DNA from: Roseiarcus sp963751165
GTDB taxonomy: Bacteria; Pseudomonadota; Alphaproteobacteria; Rhizobiales; Beijerinckiaceae
DNA: 64,000 nt
Direction of reading: 5' to 3'
NCBI GenBank assembly: GCA_963751165.1
Contig: CAVVTP010000008.1
Location: forward strand, 62,001-126,000
Below are positions 56,027 to 64,000 of this stretch, piece by piece. Position numbers and translations under genes: made by a program. Within the stretch, counting starts at the first letter, position 1; each line of letters opens with the position of its first letter. The notes under the pieces were generated by a model. That model ran no database searches, had not been told where the DNA came from, and saw only the letters and a list, made by a program, of their open reading frames with translations.

Positions 56027-57526
56027 ATGTCGCCATTGGGAAGAGTCGAGCTCGGAAGCGCCGCCAAAGCCTTTCTTGCCGGCAAGCATCGTATGTTGAT
56101 CGATGGCAAGTGGGTCGAGGCGCAGAGCGGCCACACCTTCGAGGTCGAAGATCCTGCAACCCAAAACGTGATCGCCCACGCGCCTGCGGGCGACAAAGCC
56201 GATATCGATCTCGCCGTCGCGGCGGCGCGCAGGGCTTTCGAGAGCGGCCCTTGGTCGCGGATCTCGCCGGGCGACCGCGCACGGCTCGTCTGGCGGCTCG
56301 GAGACCTGCTGGAGCAGCACGCCGACGAGTTCGCGGAACTCGAAGCGCTCGATAACGGTAAGCCCGTCACCAACGCGCGCCGCGACGACGTCGGCGGCTC
56401 GATCGCGATGTTCCGCTACATGTCCGGCTGGACGCAGCGTCTCACCGGCGAGACCATCCCCGTCTCGAGCCCAGGCAATTGGCATGCCTATACGCTTCGC
56501 CAGCCTGTCGGCGTGGTCGGCCAGATCATTCCCTGGAATTTCCCGCTGATGATGGCCGCGTGGAAGCTGGCGCCGGCGCTCGCCGCGGGCTGCGCGATCG
56601 TCCTCAAGCCCGCCGAGCAGACTCCTCTCTCGGCCCTGCGCTTCGGCGAGCTGATCGCGGAGGCCGGGATCCCGGACGGGGTCGTCAACATCGTGACGGG
56701 CTTCGGCGAAACGGCGGGCGCGGCGCTCGCCAATCATCCCGACGTCGACAAGGTCGCCTTCACCGGATCGACCGAGGTCGGCAAGCTGATCGTCAAGGCG
56801 GCCGCCGGAAATCTTAAGCGTGTGTCGCTCGAGCTCGGCGGCAAGTCCCCCGCGATCGTCTTCCCCGACGCCGACATCGACCATGCCATCGGCGGCGTTT
56901 CCGACGCGATCTTCTACAACCAGGGCCAATGCTGCACGGCCGGCTCTCGGCTCTTTGCGCACAAGTCGGTTTACGACAAGGTCGTCGAGGGCATGGTGGC
57001 GCGCGCTCAGAAGATCAAGGTCGGCCATGGGCTCGACCCGAGCGTCCAACTCGGACCGCTCGTATCGAAGGAGCAGCACACCAAGGTTGCGGGCTATATC
57101 GAATCCGGCCGCAAGGACGGGGTCGAGGTCGCGACGGGCGGGAGCGTCATCGGCAATCAGGGCTACTTCATCGAGCCGACGGTGCTGACGAAGACCAACC
57201 GCGACATGCAGGTCGTGCGCGAGGAGATCTTCGGTCCGGTCGTCTGCGTGCAATCCTTCGACGACGACAGCCTCGACTCGGTCGCGAAATTCGCCAACGA
57301 CACGGAATACGGTCTGCAGGCCAGCATCTGGACGCGCAACCTGCGCGTCGCCCATACGTTGGCGCGCAAGATCAAGGCAGGCACGATCTGCGTCAACGCG
57401 CATAATTATGGCGATCCCGCCTGGCCCTTCGGCGGCTTCAAGCAGTCCGGCTGGGGCCGCGAAATGGGCAAGGAAGTGATGGAGCACTATACCGAGACGA
57501 AGTCGGTGGCCGTGAACCTGATCTGA
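56027..57526 (+). CDS. NAD-dependent aldehyde dehydrogenase (ALDH2/betaine aldehyde dehydrogenase type)
   Basis: A 499-residue aldehyde dehydrogenase of normal length. Start at 56027 after GGAGG. Motifs are VVGQIIPWNFPLMMAAWKLA, VAFTGSTEVGKLI, the general-base Glu in VSLELGGKSPAIVFPDADID, the catalytic Cys in NQGQCCTAGSRLF and the late EEIFGPVVCVQSF. It oxidises an aldehyde to the acid with NAD. The Mo-box-like palindrome upstream and the molybdenum genes downstream suggest its expression follows molybdate, but its substrate is not revealed by context. Confidence 0.9.
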   Translation: MSPLGRVELGSAAKAFLAGKHRMLIDGKWVEAQSGHTFEVEDPATQNVIAHAPAGDKADIDLAVAAARRAFESGPWSRISPGDRARLVWRLGDLLEQHADEFAELEALDNGKPVTNARRDDVGGSIAMFRYMSGWTQRLTGETIPVSSPGNWHAYTLRQPVGVVGQIIPWNFPLMMAAWKLAPALAAGCAIVLKPAEQTPLSALRFGELIAEAGIPDGVVNIVTGFGETAGAALANHPDVDKVAFTGSTEVGKLIVKAAAGNLKRVSLELGGKSPAIVFPDADIDHAIGGVSDAIFYNQGQCCTAGSRLFAHKSVYDKVVEGMVARAQKIKVGHGLDPSVQLGPLVSKEQHTKVAGYIESGRKDGVEVATGGSVIGNQGYFIEPTVLTKTNRDMQVVREEIFGPVVCVQSFDDDSLDSVAKFANDTEYGLQASIWTRNLRVAHTLARKIKAGTICVNAHNYGDPAWPFGGFKQSGWGREMGKEVMEHYTETKSVAVNLI

Positions 57527-57761
57527 GCCGCAGTTGAGCCCGGGGTGTGCGAGGGACAGTCCTCGCCGCTCGGGACTTTTTCCTCGATAGCGCAGGAGCT
57601 GTCAGGCCTCTACGTGGCGGCCGCGCCTGTCGAGCCAAAAGAGGTCGAGCCCGTATTCAAGGGCGCGATCAAGATAACCAGGAATTTTTCGACCGAGCGA
57701 TCGGAGCGCCGAGCTTGTCGAGGAGGGTCTTGCCGAATTCGCGCAGCGCCAGATTGTGGGA

Positions 57762-58334
57762 ATGAATCCGGCCATGTTTGACGCTCAAAGCGACCTCGCC
57801 GCTCTCGTCTATGGCGAACATCAAGATCCCGACTCGGTCCTGCGTGACTTCGCGACTGACCTGAAGGCGCGCGGCCTTCGCGCCATTGGCATGGTGCAGG
57901 TCGGCAAGTGCGCGGATTCAAGCCTGTCGGCGATGCTGCTCCCCAGTGGGGAGAAGTTGCTTCTGGCGCAGGATTTCGATCCCGCTGCGACCGGCTGTCG
58001 GCTCGATGTCGGCCGCCTTCAGAATGTCGGCGCCCGGATCGCCGAAGCTCTGGAGGCCGGAGCCGATCTATTGATCGTCAATCGGTTCGGCAAGCGCGAA
58101 CGAGACGGGAAAGGCCTCGGGCATCTGGTCGAGCGAGCGCTCGCAGCCGACATTCCCGTGGTCATCGCGGTTTCGGACCATCGTTTTGCCGACTGGATCA
58201 AATTCGCGGGAGGCATGAGCGTCAAACTCGCCTGCAATCGATACGCCCTCGAGGCCTGGTGGCGCACCCTATCGAGGCGCTCTCCGGCATTGGCCGGCGA
58301 ACGCCGCCAAACGGTTTGCGCGATCCTGAAATAG
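57762..58334 (+). CDS. DUF2478 protein, molybdenum-linked putative nucleotide-binding protein
   Basis: A 190-residue protein of the DUF2478 family, often found beside molybdate transport and storage genes. Visible segments are DAQSDLAALVYGEHQDPDSV, RGLRAIGMVQVGKCADSSLS, GARIAEALEAGADLLIVNRF and DIPVVIAVSDHRFADWIKFA. The fold is probably P-loop NTPase-like without a clean Walker A. Start 57762 (MNPAMFDAQSD) or 57774 (MFDAQSD) are both possible. It is the first molybdenum-associated gene in this run. Confidence 0.8.
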   Translation: MNPAMFDAQSDLAALVYGEHQDPDSVLRDFATDLKARGLRAIGMVQVGKCADSSLSAMLLPSGEKLLLAQDFDPAATGCRLDVGRLQNVGARIAEALEAGADLLIVNRFGKRERDGKGLGHLVERALAADIPVVIAVSDHRFADWIKFAGGMSVKLACNRYALEAWWRTLSRRSPALAGERRQTVCAILK

Positions 58335-58470
58335 CTTTGTTGCATTCTTTGCGCAATTGCACCCTCTCAAGAAGTCAACGCGCTCTCCTCTCTGCTCGCA
58401 CTGCAAAAAGCGGGTCCGGGCGATGGGAGATGAGCAACTGGAAGACGCGGCAGCTCTGTCAGCCTGCCGC

Positions 58471-58492
58471 GTTATATTGGATTGGACATCAC
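58471..58492. promoter_or_regulatory. degenerate Mo-box-like element upstream of the porin
   Basis: GTTATAT-N8-ACATCAC. The left arm is identical to that of the palindrome at 55964 and the right arm matches 5 of 7 positions, with the same spacing. It lies 61 bp before the porin ATG. Confidence 0.3.
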
Positions 58493-58552
58493 GATCGGTT
58501 CGTGATTCACTGAAGGCAATTGCTGGAAGAGAGCAGCGGCTGGGGGTCAGTC

Positions 58553-59995
58553 ATGAGGAAACTGATTTTCGCCGCGCTGACCGCGGGGGCGTTTTGGTGC
58601 GCGGCCAAAGCGGCTGATCTTCCGACGGCCAAGCCCGCCGAGGCTCAGCCTTCGAAGCCGTCGTGCTTCAGCAGCCTATGGAATTATCTAAAATCCTCGG
58701 TGAAGGATTGCCCGCTCAGCGTCGGACCATTCACATTCTATGCGAATCTCGACGGCGGCTACGGCTATGAGCAGTGGGGCGCGCCGGTCGGCAGGTACGC
58801 CGACAAGCCCAATTACGCAATCCAGAGAAACAGCGGCGATACGCACTGGCTCTGGTCGCCAAACGCGCTCAGCACCTCGACCGTCGGCGTGCGCCTGGCG
58901 CAGAAGATCGGCGACAACTGGGAGATCATCGGCGTCGTCGAGGCGGGCTTCAATCCCTACTCGCTCCAACTGATCAATGGGCCGAGATCGCAAGCCGACA
59001 ACAATCCCTATACGCCCCCCAATCAGAGAACCGCCTTCGACACGGCGCGCGCGGGCACTTGGGACAACGGGCAGGGGTTCGTCGGGGTGAGCAATCCGAC
59101 CTACGGGACCCTGACCTTTGGCCGAACCAATCTCCTGACTCAGTCGGCGCTCGGCGCGTACGATCCGGTGGCCTCGGTCGCCTTTTCCCAGCTCGGCTTC
59201 ACGGCGCTCTACGCGACCTTTGGCGCCAGTCCGACCTCGCGCATCAATACCGCCTTTACCTACCGCCTGACCTATCAAGGCTTCCGCGTGGCGGCGCAAG
59301 CGCAGGTCGGCGGCTACGATCAGGACAATGCGGCGACCGAGCAATACCAGGCGCAGATCGGAACGGATTTCGCCGGCTTCTCATTCGACGCCATTGCCGG
59401 GTACGCCAAGAACGCTTTGACCTTCCAGAGTTTCGCCGGCGCCGCGACGCCGATCGGCTACGATTCGGACGCCATCGTCCGCGCGACGGCCTTGAATACG
59501 GGCGGCATCGCGTTGCTCGGCCGGTACGAATGGCAGAAATTCAAATTCTATCTGGGGGACATCTACTCGGCCTCCGTCAATCCGAGCGATCCGTACTATC
59601 CCTACGGGGTGTCCTCTATCGCGCCGGGGATCATTGTCCCCCCGGGCTTCGTGACGACCAATGCTTTCACAGTTCCGCGAGTCCTCAACACGGTCTGGAC
59701 GGGCGTCCGCTATGCGGTCTGGTCCAACCTTGAGCTGGCCTCGGGCGTCTACTGGGAGTCGCAGAGCGACCACCTTGCCGCACCCGCAGTCTGTACCGGC
59801 TCTGGGTCCGCGACCAGCAGCGCTCGATGCGCCGGCGGCCGCTACTCCTATTCATTCCTTGTCGATTACCGACCCATTCCTCGCGTGGACCTGTACGCCG
59901 GCCTTCTGGTGTCGAACGTCTATGGCGGCGTCGCCAGCGCCTACGCGCACACTCAGAACATTGCGCCGACCGTCGGCATGCGCCTGCGCTTCTGA
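58553..59995 (+). CDS. outer membrane porin
   Basis: A 480-residue protein with a signal peptide (MRKLIFAALTAGAFWCAAKA) and alternating beta strands ending in a C-terminal Phe (IAPTVGMRLRF), the outer membrane insertion signal. Segments such as FYANLDGGYGYEQWGAPVGR, GFVGVSNPTYGTLTFGRTNL and FRVAAQAQVGGYDQDNAAT fit a trimeric general porin of the kind found in Burkholderiales and Alphaproteobacteria. It lies between DUF2478 and modABC, so it may admit molybdate or another oxyanion. That is inference from context. Confidence 0.87.
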   Translation: MRKLIFAALTAGAFWCAAKAADLPTAKPAEAQPSKPSCFSSLWNYLKSSVKDCPLSVGPFTFYANLDGGYGYEQWGAPVGRYADKPNYAIQRNSGDTHWLWSPNALSTSTVGVRLAQKIGDNWEIIGVVEAGFNPYSLQLINGPRSQADNNPYTPPNQRTAFDTARAGTWDNGQGFVGVSNPTYGTLTFGRTNLLTQSALGAYDPVASVAFSQLGFTALYATFGASPTSRINTAFTYRLTYQGFRVAAQAQVGGYDQDNAATEQYQAQIGTDFAGFSFDAIAGYAKNALTFQSFAGAATPIGYDSDAIVRATALNTGGIALLGRYEWQKFKFYLGDIYSASVNPSDPYYPYGVSSIAPGIIVPPGFVTTNAFTVPRVLNTVWTGVRYAVWSNLELASGVYWESQSDHLAAPAVCTGSGSATSSARCAGGRYSYSFLVDYRPIPRVDLYAGLLVSNVYGGVASAYAHTQNIAPTVGMRLRF

Positions 59996-60003
59996 CGACG
60001 CGC

Positions 60004-60288
60004 CTAGCGGGGATCGCCGCCGATGCAGCCCTTCATGCAATCATCCGGATCACGGCTTAGCCCATCGTCGTCACCCTGTCCTGAGCTCGCATATGGCTTG
60101 AACATGGACCCGAAAGGCCCGCTCTGGGCCGCCCGCGCCGGTTGCTCGATGACAGGAACCGGAGCGGCTTGCGTCGCGTGGCGCGCATGATGACGATGGT
60201 GATGCAAGGGAATGGTCTCAGTCGCCCATGCGGGAGAGACGGCGAGCGCGGTGATCGCGGCAATCCGCAAGCTAGCTGCAATTCTCAT
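60004..60288 (-). CDS. small secreted His-rich protein
   Basis: A 94-residue protein with a signal peptide (MRIAASLRIAAITALAVSPA, cut after AWA). The mature N-terminus is His-rich (IPLHHHRHHARHATQ), followed by a Pro/Ala segment and DPDDCMKGCIGGDPR with two Cys. It may bind a metal in the periplasm. The start at 60288 follows AGGGAGAG; the much longer open frame upstream is rejected because it has no domain or consistent codon use. It is divergent from modA and converges on the porin. Confidence 0.62.
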   Translation of the reverse strand: MRIAASLRIAAITALAVSPAWATETIPLHHHRHHARHATQAAPVPVIEQPARAAQSGPFGSMFKPYASSGQGDDDGLSRDPDDCMKGCIGGDPR

Positions 60289-60435
60289 CAGTCTCTCCCT
60301 CGGTCCGGTGATCTGGTCGCCGTCCGACTGGATTTCATGGGCATTCTGGCGCTTTGCAAGGGCGAACGGAAGACAAGCGCCAATTTCGACTCGAAATATT
60401 TCTTGGATCTGACGCGTCACCGGCAATTGGGAGCC

Positions 60436-61185
60436 ATGAGAATGCTGAGATCTGTAGCCGCAGCCTTCGGGTTGATTATTCTCCTCTTTGCGGAAAGCGC
60501 AGAAGCCGGGCAGACGCACGTCGCCGTCGCGGCCAACTTCACCGAGCCGGCGCGAGAGATCGCAAAGCTCTTCCGTGAGAAGACGGGTCACGAGGCGATC
60601 CTGATCTTCGGCGCGTCGGGCGCTTTTTTCACCCAGATCACCCATGACGCCCCCTTCGAGGTATTCCTGTCCGCCGACGAGGAGCGGCCGAGGCTTGCCG
60701 TCGAGCAGGGCTACGCCATGCCGGATAGCCGCTTCACCTATGCGATCGGCAAGCTCGTCCTCTGGAGCCGTGTCCTCGACGTCGCCGACGGAGAGGCCGT
60801 GCTGCGCGCGGGCAAGTTCTCAAAGCTCGCAATCGCCAATCCCAATTCGGCCCCTTACGGAGCGGCGGCGATCGAGACCATGAAGGCGCTCGGCGTGTTC
60901 GACCAGCTTCAGCCGAAACTCGTCCGCGGCAACAGCATCTCGCAGGCCTTCCAGTTCGTCGACACCCGGAACGCCGAAATTGGATTTGTCGCCCTCGCGC
61001 AACTGCATGGCGTCACCGCTGGGACTCGCTGGCTCGTGCCTGAGAATCTACATTCCCCAATTCGTCAGGATGCAGTTCTGTTGAAACGCGGAGCAAACGA
61101 CGACGCCTCGAAAGCCTTTCTGGCCTTTCTCAAAGGTCCGGAGGCGCGCGCGATCATCGAGAGCTTCGGCTACTCGCTCGAGTAG
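60436..61185 (+). CDS. modA: molybdate ABC transporter substrate-binding protein ModA
   Basis: A 249-residue periplasmic binding protein with a signal peptide (MLRSVAAAFGLIILLFAESA EA). Typical ModA segments are THVAVAANFTEPAREIAKLF, ILIFGASGAFFTQITHDAPF (oxyanion-binding Ser residues), EVFLSADEERPRLAVEQGYA and IANPNSAPYGAAAIETMKAL. The start at 60436 (MRMLRSVAAAFG) gives a proper signal peptide. The stop lies five bases before modB, so modABC form one operon. It captures molybdate in the periplasm. Confidence 0.93.
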   Translation: MRMLRSVAAAFGLIILLFAESAEAGQTHVAVAANFTEPAREIAKLFREKTGHEAILIFGASGAFFTQITHDAPFEVFLSADEERPRLAVEQGYAMPDSRFTYAIGKLVLWSRVLDVADGEAVLRAGKFSKLAIANPNSAPYGAAAIETMKALGVFDQLQPKLVRGNSISQAFQFVDTRNAEIGFVALAQLHGVTAGTRWLVPENLHSPIRQDAVLLKRGANDDASKAFLAFLKGPEARAIIESFGYSLE

Positions 61186-61190
61186 GTCCC

Positions 61191-61875
61191 ATGGAGACGC
61201 TCCTGCACCTCTGGCTGCCGGTTCGGCTGACGCTCGAACTCGCGACAATCAGCACGCTGTCGCTTCTCGTTCTGGCGACGCCGCTCGCCTGGTGGCTCGC
61301 ACGTTCGAAGCGACCGTGGAAAGAGGTGATCGCCACGATCGTTTCCTTGCCGCTGGTCCTGCCGCCGACTGTCCTCGGCTTCTACATGCTGATTGCGCTT
61401 GGACCCGACGGTCCTGGGGGAATGATCGCCAGCATGTGGGGTGCGCGCACTTTGGCCTTCACGTTTCAAGGGCTGGTCATCGGCTGCATCGTGTCCGCCT
61501 TGCCGGTGGTCGTGCAGCCGATCCGCAATGCCTTCGCCTCTGTCGGGGACCGGCCGCTCGAAGCGGCGGCAACCTTGCGGGCGTCGCCGTGGAAAGCGTT
61601 CTGGAAGGTCGCGCTGCCGCTCGCCAGCCCAGGGACTGCTTTCCGGGGCGGTGCTCGGCTTCGCCAACATTGTCGGAAACTTTGGCGTTGTCCTCATGAT
61701 CGGCGGCAACATTCCGAGTCGCACGCGTGTCATGTCGACCGCGATCTTCGATTATGTCGAGACGATGCAGTGGCGAGAAGCCAATATCCTCGCAGGCGGA
61801 ATGGTGGTCTTCGCCTTTGTCGTCATCCTGTCGATGATCCTTATCCAGAAGCGCTTTGCGAGGGCTGGAGCATGA
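61191..61875 (+). CDS. modB: molybdate ABC transporter permease ModB, frameshifted
   Basis: A 227-residue permease (after correction) with about five membrane helices: LPVRLTLELATISTLSLLVL, VIATIVSLPLVLPPTVLGFY and others. The EAA loop is EAAATLRASPWKAFWKVALP. One extra G in the run at 61632-61634 shifts the frame right after LASPG. The correct end continues GLLSGAVLGFANIVGNFGVV and stops at 61875, overlapping the modC ATG as ATGA. Because of the shift the first frame runs on without a stop into modC, giving a misleading ModB'-ModC fusion of 596 residues. Confidence 0.9.
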
Positions 61876-62981
61876 CATCGGCCCATGAGATCCACGTCGA
61901 GTTCCGAAGCGCGCTCGGAAAGTTCACGCTGGAATCGGTCTTTACGGTTCCGGCGACCGGGATCACGATGCTGTTTGGTCCGTCGGGCTGCGGCAAAACC
62001 ACGGTCCTGCGCTGCATTGCCGGGCTTATTCATATCAAGGATGGGCTCTGCGATATCGCCGGAGAGATCTGGCAGGACCGCAACGGCGCCTTCGTTCCAA
62101 CGCATAAGCGGGCATTGGGATACGTCTTTCAGGAGGCGAGTCTCTTCCCGCATCTCTCCGTCCGCAAGAACTTGCTGTTCGGCGCTCCCGAGAAGAAGCA
62201 GGACGGACCGACGATCGACTTCGACGAGGTGGTTGATCTCCTGGGAATCCGCGCGCTGCTCGATCGTTCGCCGCGCAATCTGTCCGGGGGCGAGCGCCAG
62301 CGCGTCGGCATCGGCCGGGCGTTGCTGACCCAGCCAAAGGTCCTGCTGATGGACGAGCCGCTCTCGGCCCTTGACCGGCGGACGAAGGGAGAGATTCTCC
62401 CCTTTATCGAAAAGCTGCGCAATCACTTCGCCCTGCCCATCTTTTACGTCACACACGATATTGCGGAGGTCGAGCGCCTCGCGGACCAAATGGTTCTTCT
62501 CGACAGAGGTCATGTCGTCGCTGTCGGTCCGCTCGCGGAATTGCAGGCCGATCCAGCCTCGATGCTGACGTCCTCACAGGAAGCCGCGGTCTCTTTACAG
62601 GGCGTGATCGTAGGCTTCGAAGAGAGATTCGGCCTCTTGCGCGTCTCGGTTCCGGGGGGCGATATCCTCGTACCTTCGACTTCGGGCAGTGTCGGCGATG
62701 TGTTTCGCATTCGCATCCTGGCCGCCGATGTCGCCCTCGCCCGCGACCGGCCCGGCCGGAATTCGACTCTCAACATGTTGCCGGCCCGTATTGTCGCAAC
62801 CGACGCGCCTCACCCCCACGAAATCCTGGCGTCCATAGCGCTAGGCGAAGACGGCGCCGGAGCGCGGCTTCTTGCGCGCGTGCCCGAGAAATCCTGGGAG
62901 GAGCTTGGGTTCGCGAAGGGCCAGAATGTCTTCGCCCAGGTCAAGTCTGCGGCATTGGGAAGGGACAACTCGCCGGAGTAG
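61872..62981 (+). CDS. modC: molybdate ABC transporter ATP-binding protein ModC
   Basis: A 369-residue ATPase. Walker A is FGPSGCGKTT (~residues 36-45), the Q-loop is YVFQEASLFPHLSVRKNLLF, the signature is NLSGGERQRVGIGRALL, Walker B is VLLMDEPLSALDRR and the switch His is in FYVTHDIAEVERLADQ. The C-terminal ~130 residues form the MOP/TOBE molybdate-binding domain (STLNMLPARIVATDAPHPHE). Length is normal for ModC. It is coupled to modB by ATGA overlap. Confidence 0.93.
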   Translation: MTSAHEIHVEFRSALGKFTLESVFTVPATGITMLFGPSGCGKTTVLRCIAGLIHIKDGLCDIAGEIWQDRNGAFVPTHKRALGYVFQEASLFPHLSVRKNLLFGAPEKKQDGPTIDFDEVVDLLGIRALLDRSPRNLSGGERQRVGIGRALLTQPKVLLMDEPLSALDRRTKGEILPFIEKLRNHFALPIFYVTHDIAEVERLADQMVLLDRGHVVAVGPLAELQADPASMLTSSQEAAVSLQGVIVGFEERFGLLRVSVPGGDILVPSTSGSVGDVFRIRILAADVALARDRPGRNSTLNMLPARIVATDAPHPHEILASIALGEDGAGARLLARVPEKSWEELGFAKGQNVFAQVKSAALGRDNSPE

Positions 62982-62994
62982 TCCGGACAAATCG

Positions 62995-63009
62995 ATTGGA
63001 CATTCCAAT
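62995..63009. promoter_or_regulatory. 15-bp palindrome upstream of mosB
   Basis: ATTGGA-CAT-TCCAAT is a perfect inverted repeat shortly after the modC stop. The 10-mer GATTGGACAT (62994-63003) also occurs upstream of the porin at 58480-58489. It is a possible regulator site in the modC-mosB spacer. Confidence 0.3.
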
Positions 63010-63143
63010 GTTGTTGCTACGGTGGGTTATCTCGTGAACAGTCGGATCGCTTCTCGCGGGTTAATGAAACACCCGGGTTCATGAAACTTGCGCGTTTTCC
63101 CGCAGCCGTGCTTTGATTCTCCAAAATGACGAAAGGCGTCTTG

Positions 63144-63954
63144 ATGTCCAAAACAACCGAGCTTGGGGCGCTTCTTGTCCAGCGATCGCTGACCGACGCC
63201 GAGCTTGAAGCGGCGGCCTCGAAGGCGCAGGATTTCCGCATCCTCCCGGACGCGACCGTTCTGAAAATTGGCGGACAAAGCCTCATCGACCGCGGTCGCG
63301 CGGCTGTTTACCCGTTGGTCGACGAGATCGTCGCCGCCCGCAAAAATCATAAGATGCTGATCGGAACCGGCGCAGGCACGCGCGCCAGGCACCTCTATTC
63401 GATCGCCGCGGGCCTTCGGCTGCCGGCGGGGGTGCTTTCGCAACTCGGCGCCTCGGTCGCGGACCAGAACGCAGCGATGCTGGGCCAACTCCTTGCCAAG
63501 CACGGAATCTCGGCGGTGGACGGCGCCGGCCTCTCGGCAGTGCCGCTCTACCTCGCCGAGGTCAACGCAGTCGTCTTCAGCGGGATGCCGCCCTACGGTC
63601 TCTGGACGCGCCCCGCCGCGGAGGGCGTCATCCCTCCCTACCGCACCGATGCGGGTTGCTTCCTGGTCGCCGAACAGTTCGGCTGCAAGGCTATGATCTT
63701 TGTGAAGGACGAAGACGGTCTTTACACCGCCAATCCGAAGACGGCGAAGAACGCCAAATTCATCCCGAAAATCTCGGTCGACGAGATGAAGGCGCAGGGA
63801 TTGCACGAATTCGATCCTCGAGTTCCCGATGCTCGACCTGCTCAAGGAAGCGCGTCACATCCACGAGGTGCAGATCGTGAACGGTCTCGTTCCCGGCAAT
63901 ATGACCCGAGCGCTCGCGGGCGAGCACGTCGGCACCATCATCACGGCGAGCTGA
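63144..63954 (+). CDS. mosB: molybdenum storage protein subunit beta (MosB), frameshifted
   Basis: A 269-residue subunit (after correction) of the ATP-dependent molybdenum storage protein. It is an amino-acid-kinase fold related to UMP kinase that packs polymolybdate clusters inside a hexamer. Segments are FRILPDATVLKIGGQSLIDR, NHKMLIGTGAGTRARHLYSI, GASVADQNAAMLGQLLAKHG and AVVFSGMPPYGLWTRPAAEG. One extra T at 63810-63811 breaks the frame; the corrected end reads ILEFPMLDLLKEARHIHEVQ to HVGTIITAS and a stop at 63952-63954. The start at 63144 has AAAGG upstream. Confidence 0.92.
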
Positions 63955-63965
63955 GGAGCCAGCCC

Positions 63966-64000
63966 ATGTCCGACCTCGCTGCGACCAAGCATGTCGCCTC
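63966..64000 (+). CDS. mosA: start of a gene after mosB, probably mosA (truncated by window end)
   Basis: ATG at 63966, after GAGGAG, opens MSDLAATKHVA and runs out of the window. The alpha subunit gene mosA commonly lies next to mosB, and its N-terminus has a similar short leader ending in KHV. Only eleven residues are visible, so the identity rests on position. Confidence 0.6.
   Translation, partial: MSDLAATKHVA

Noticed and set aside
55862..57487. A 541-residue minus-strand open frame
   Set aside because: It is fully antisense to the intact aldehyde dehydrogenase and has no motif.
61191..62981. A natural ModB-ModC fusion protein
   Set aside because: The fused frame loses the end of ModB in mid-helix, while the next frame carries the exact expected ModB C-terminus and a stop overlapping the modC ATG.
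63063..63088. The repeated ATGAAAC near mosB as an operator
   Set aside because: The two ATGAAAC-type copies around CACCCGGG are short and imperfect, and no second occurrence supports them.

Overview
High-GC DNA from an alphaproteobacterium, most likely of the order Hyphomicrobiales (Rhizobiales). The best evidence is a complete PhyR-NepR-EcfG general stress response locus, which is confined to Alphaproteobacteria. REP-like palindromes of a rhizobial type and a molybdenum storage protein operon typical of diazotrophs agree with this. The genus cannot be settled from the sequence. No tRNA, rRNA or CRISPR array was seen.

Layout. (1) 1-8800: the 3' part of an acyl-CoA synthetase gene, an IS110/IS1111-type element, an IS1380 element, a small XRE/SHOCT region, a heavily frameshifted zinc-ribbon gene and a nucleotidyltransferase. 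(2) 9000-10500: a SnoaL-like gene divergent from an XRE regulator. (3) 10570-19870, minus strand: a catabolic acyl-CoA cluster with carboxyltransferase, enoyl-CoA hydratase, biotin carboxylase, BKACE/DUF849 enzyme, acyl-CoA dehydrogenase, GST and acyl-CoA ligase. It resembles liu leucine/isovalerate clusters but has no HMG-CoA lyase. An EpsI-like gene and an aldehyde dehydrogenase follow. (4) 22900-43350: a surface glycan and type I secretion island. It holds two large minus-strand glycosyltransferases and, divergently, a ChW-like protein, an RTX protein, a GT4, an HlyB-type exporter, an HlyD adaptor, a Sel1 protein, a GT2, a GT4, a pyruvyl transferase and a secreted propeller-like protein. 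Several junctions are ATGA overlaps, which indicates translational coupling. (5) 43850-46829: a complete IS66 element with a perfect 8-bp target duplication. (6) 47090-54800: Ku, a DUF2934 protein and the general stress locus. Six GGAAC-N17/18-GTT (EcfG-type) promoters lie in front of a FAT GUY response regulator, nepR-ecfG, a DUF1328 gene, a GH15 gene, an orphan nuoI and a PRC-barrel/csbD pair. (7) 55300-64000: yjbQ, an aldehyde dehydrogenase, a DUF2478 protein, a porin, a His-rich small protein, modABC and mosBA. This reads as a molybdate uptake and storage region, with a ModE-box-like palindrome in front of the aldehyde dehydrogenase.

A caution applies throughout. Many otherwise convincing genes are broken by a single-base change, usually one extra base in a short run. 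Examples are the acyl-CoA ligase, GST, carboxyltransferase, three sites in two glycosyltransferases, HlyD, modB and mosB. So many independent indels in conserved genes look more like sequencing or assembly error than decay, so these genes are annotated as frameshifted CDS across their full extent. Two copies of an equal-length 199-bp palindrome-rich repeat, at 22651-22849 and 54902-55100, are the most distinctive unexplained non-coding signal.
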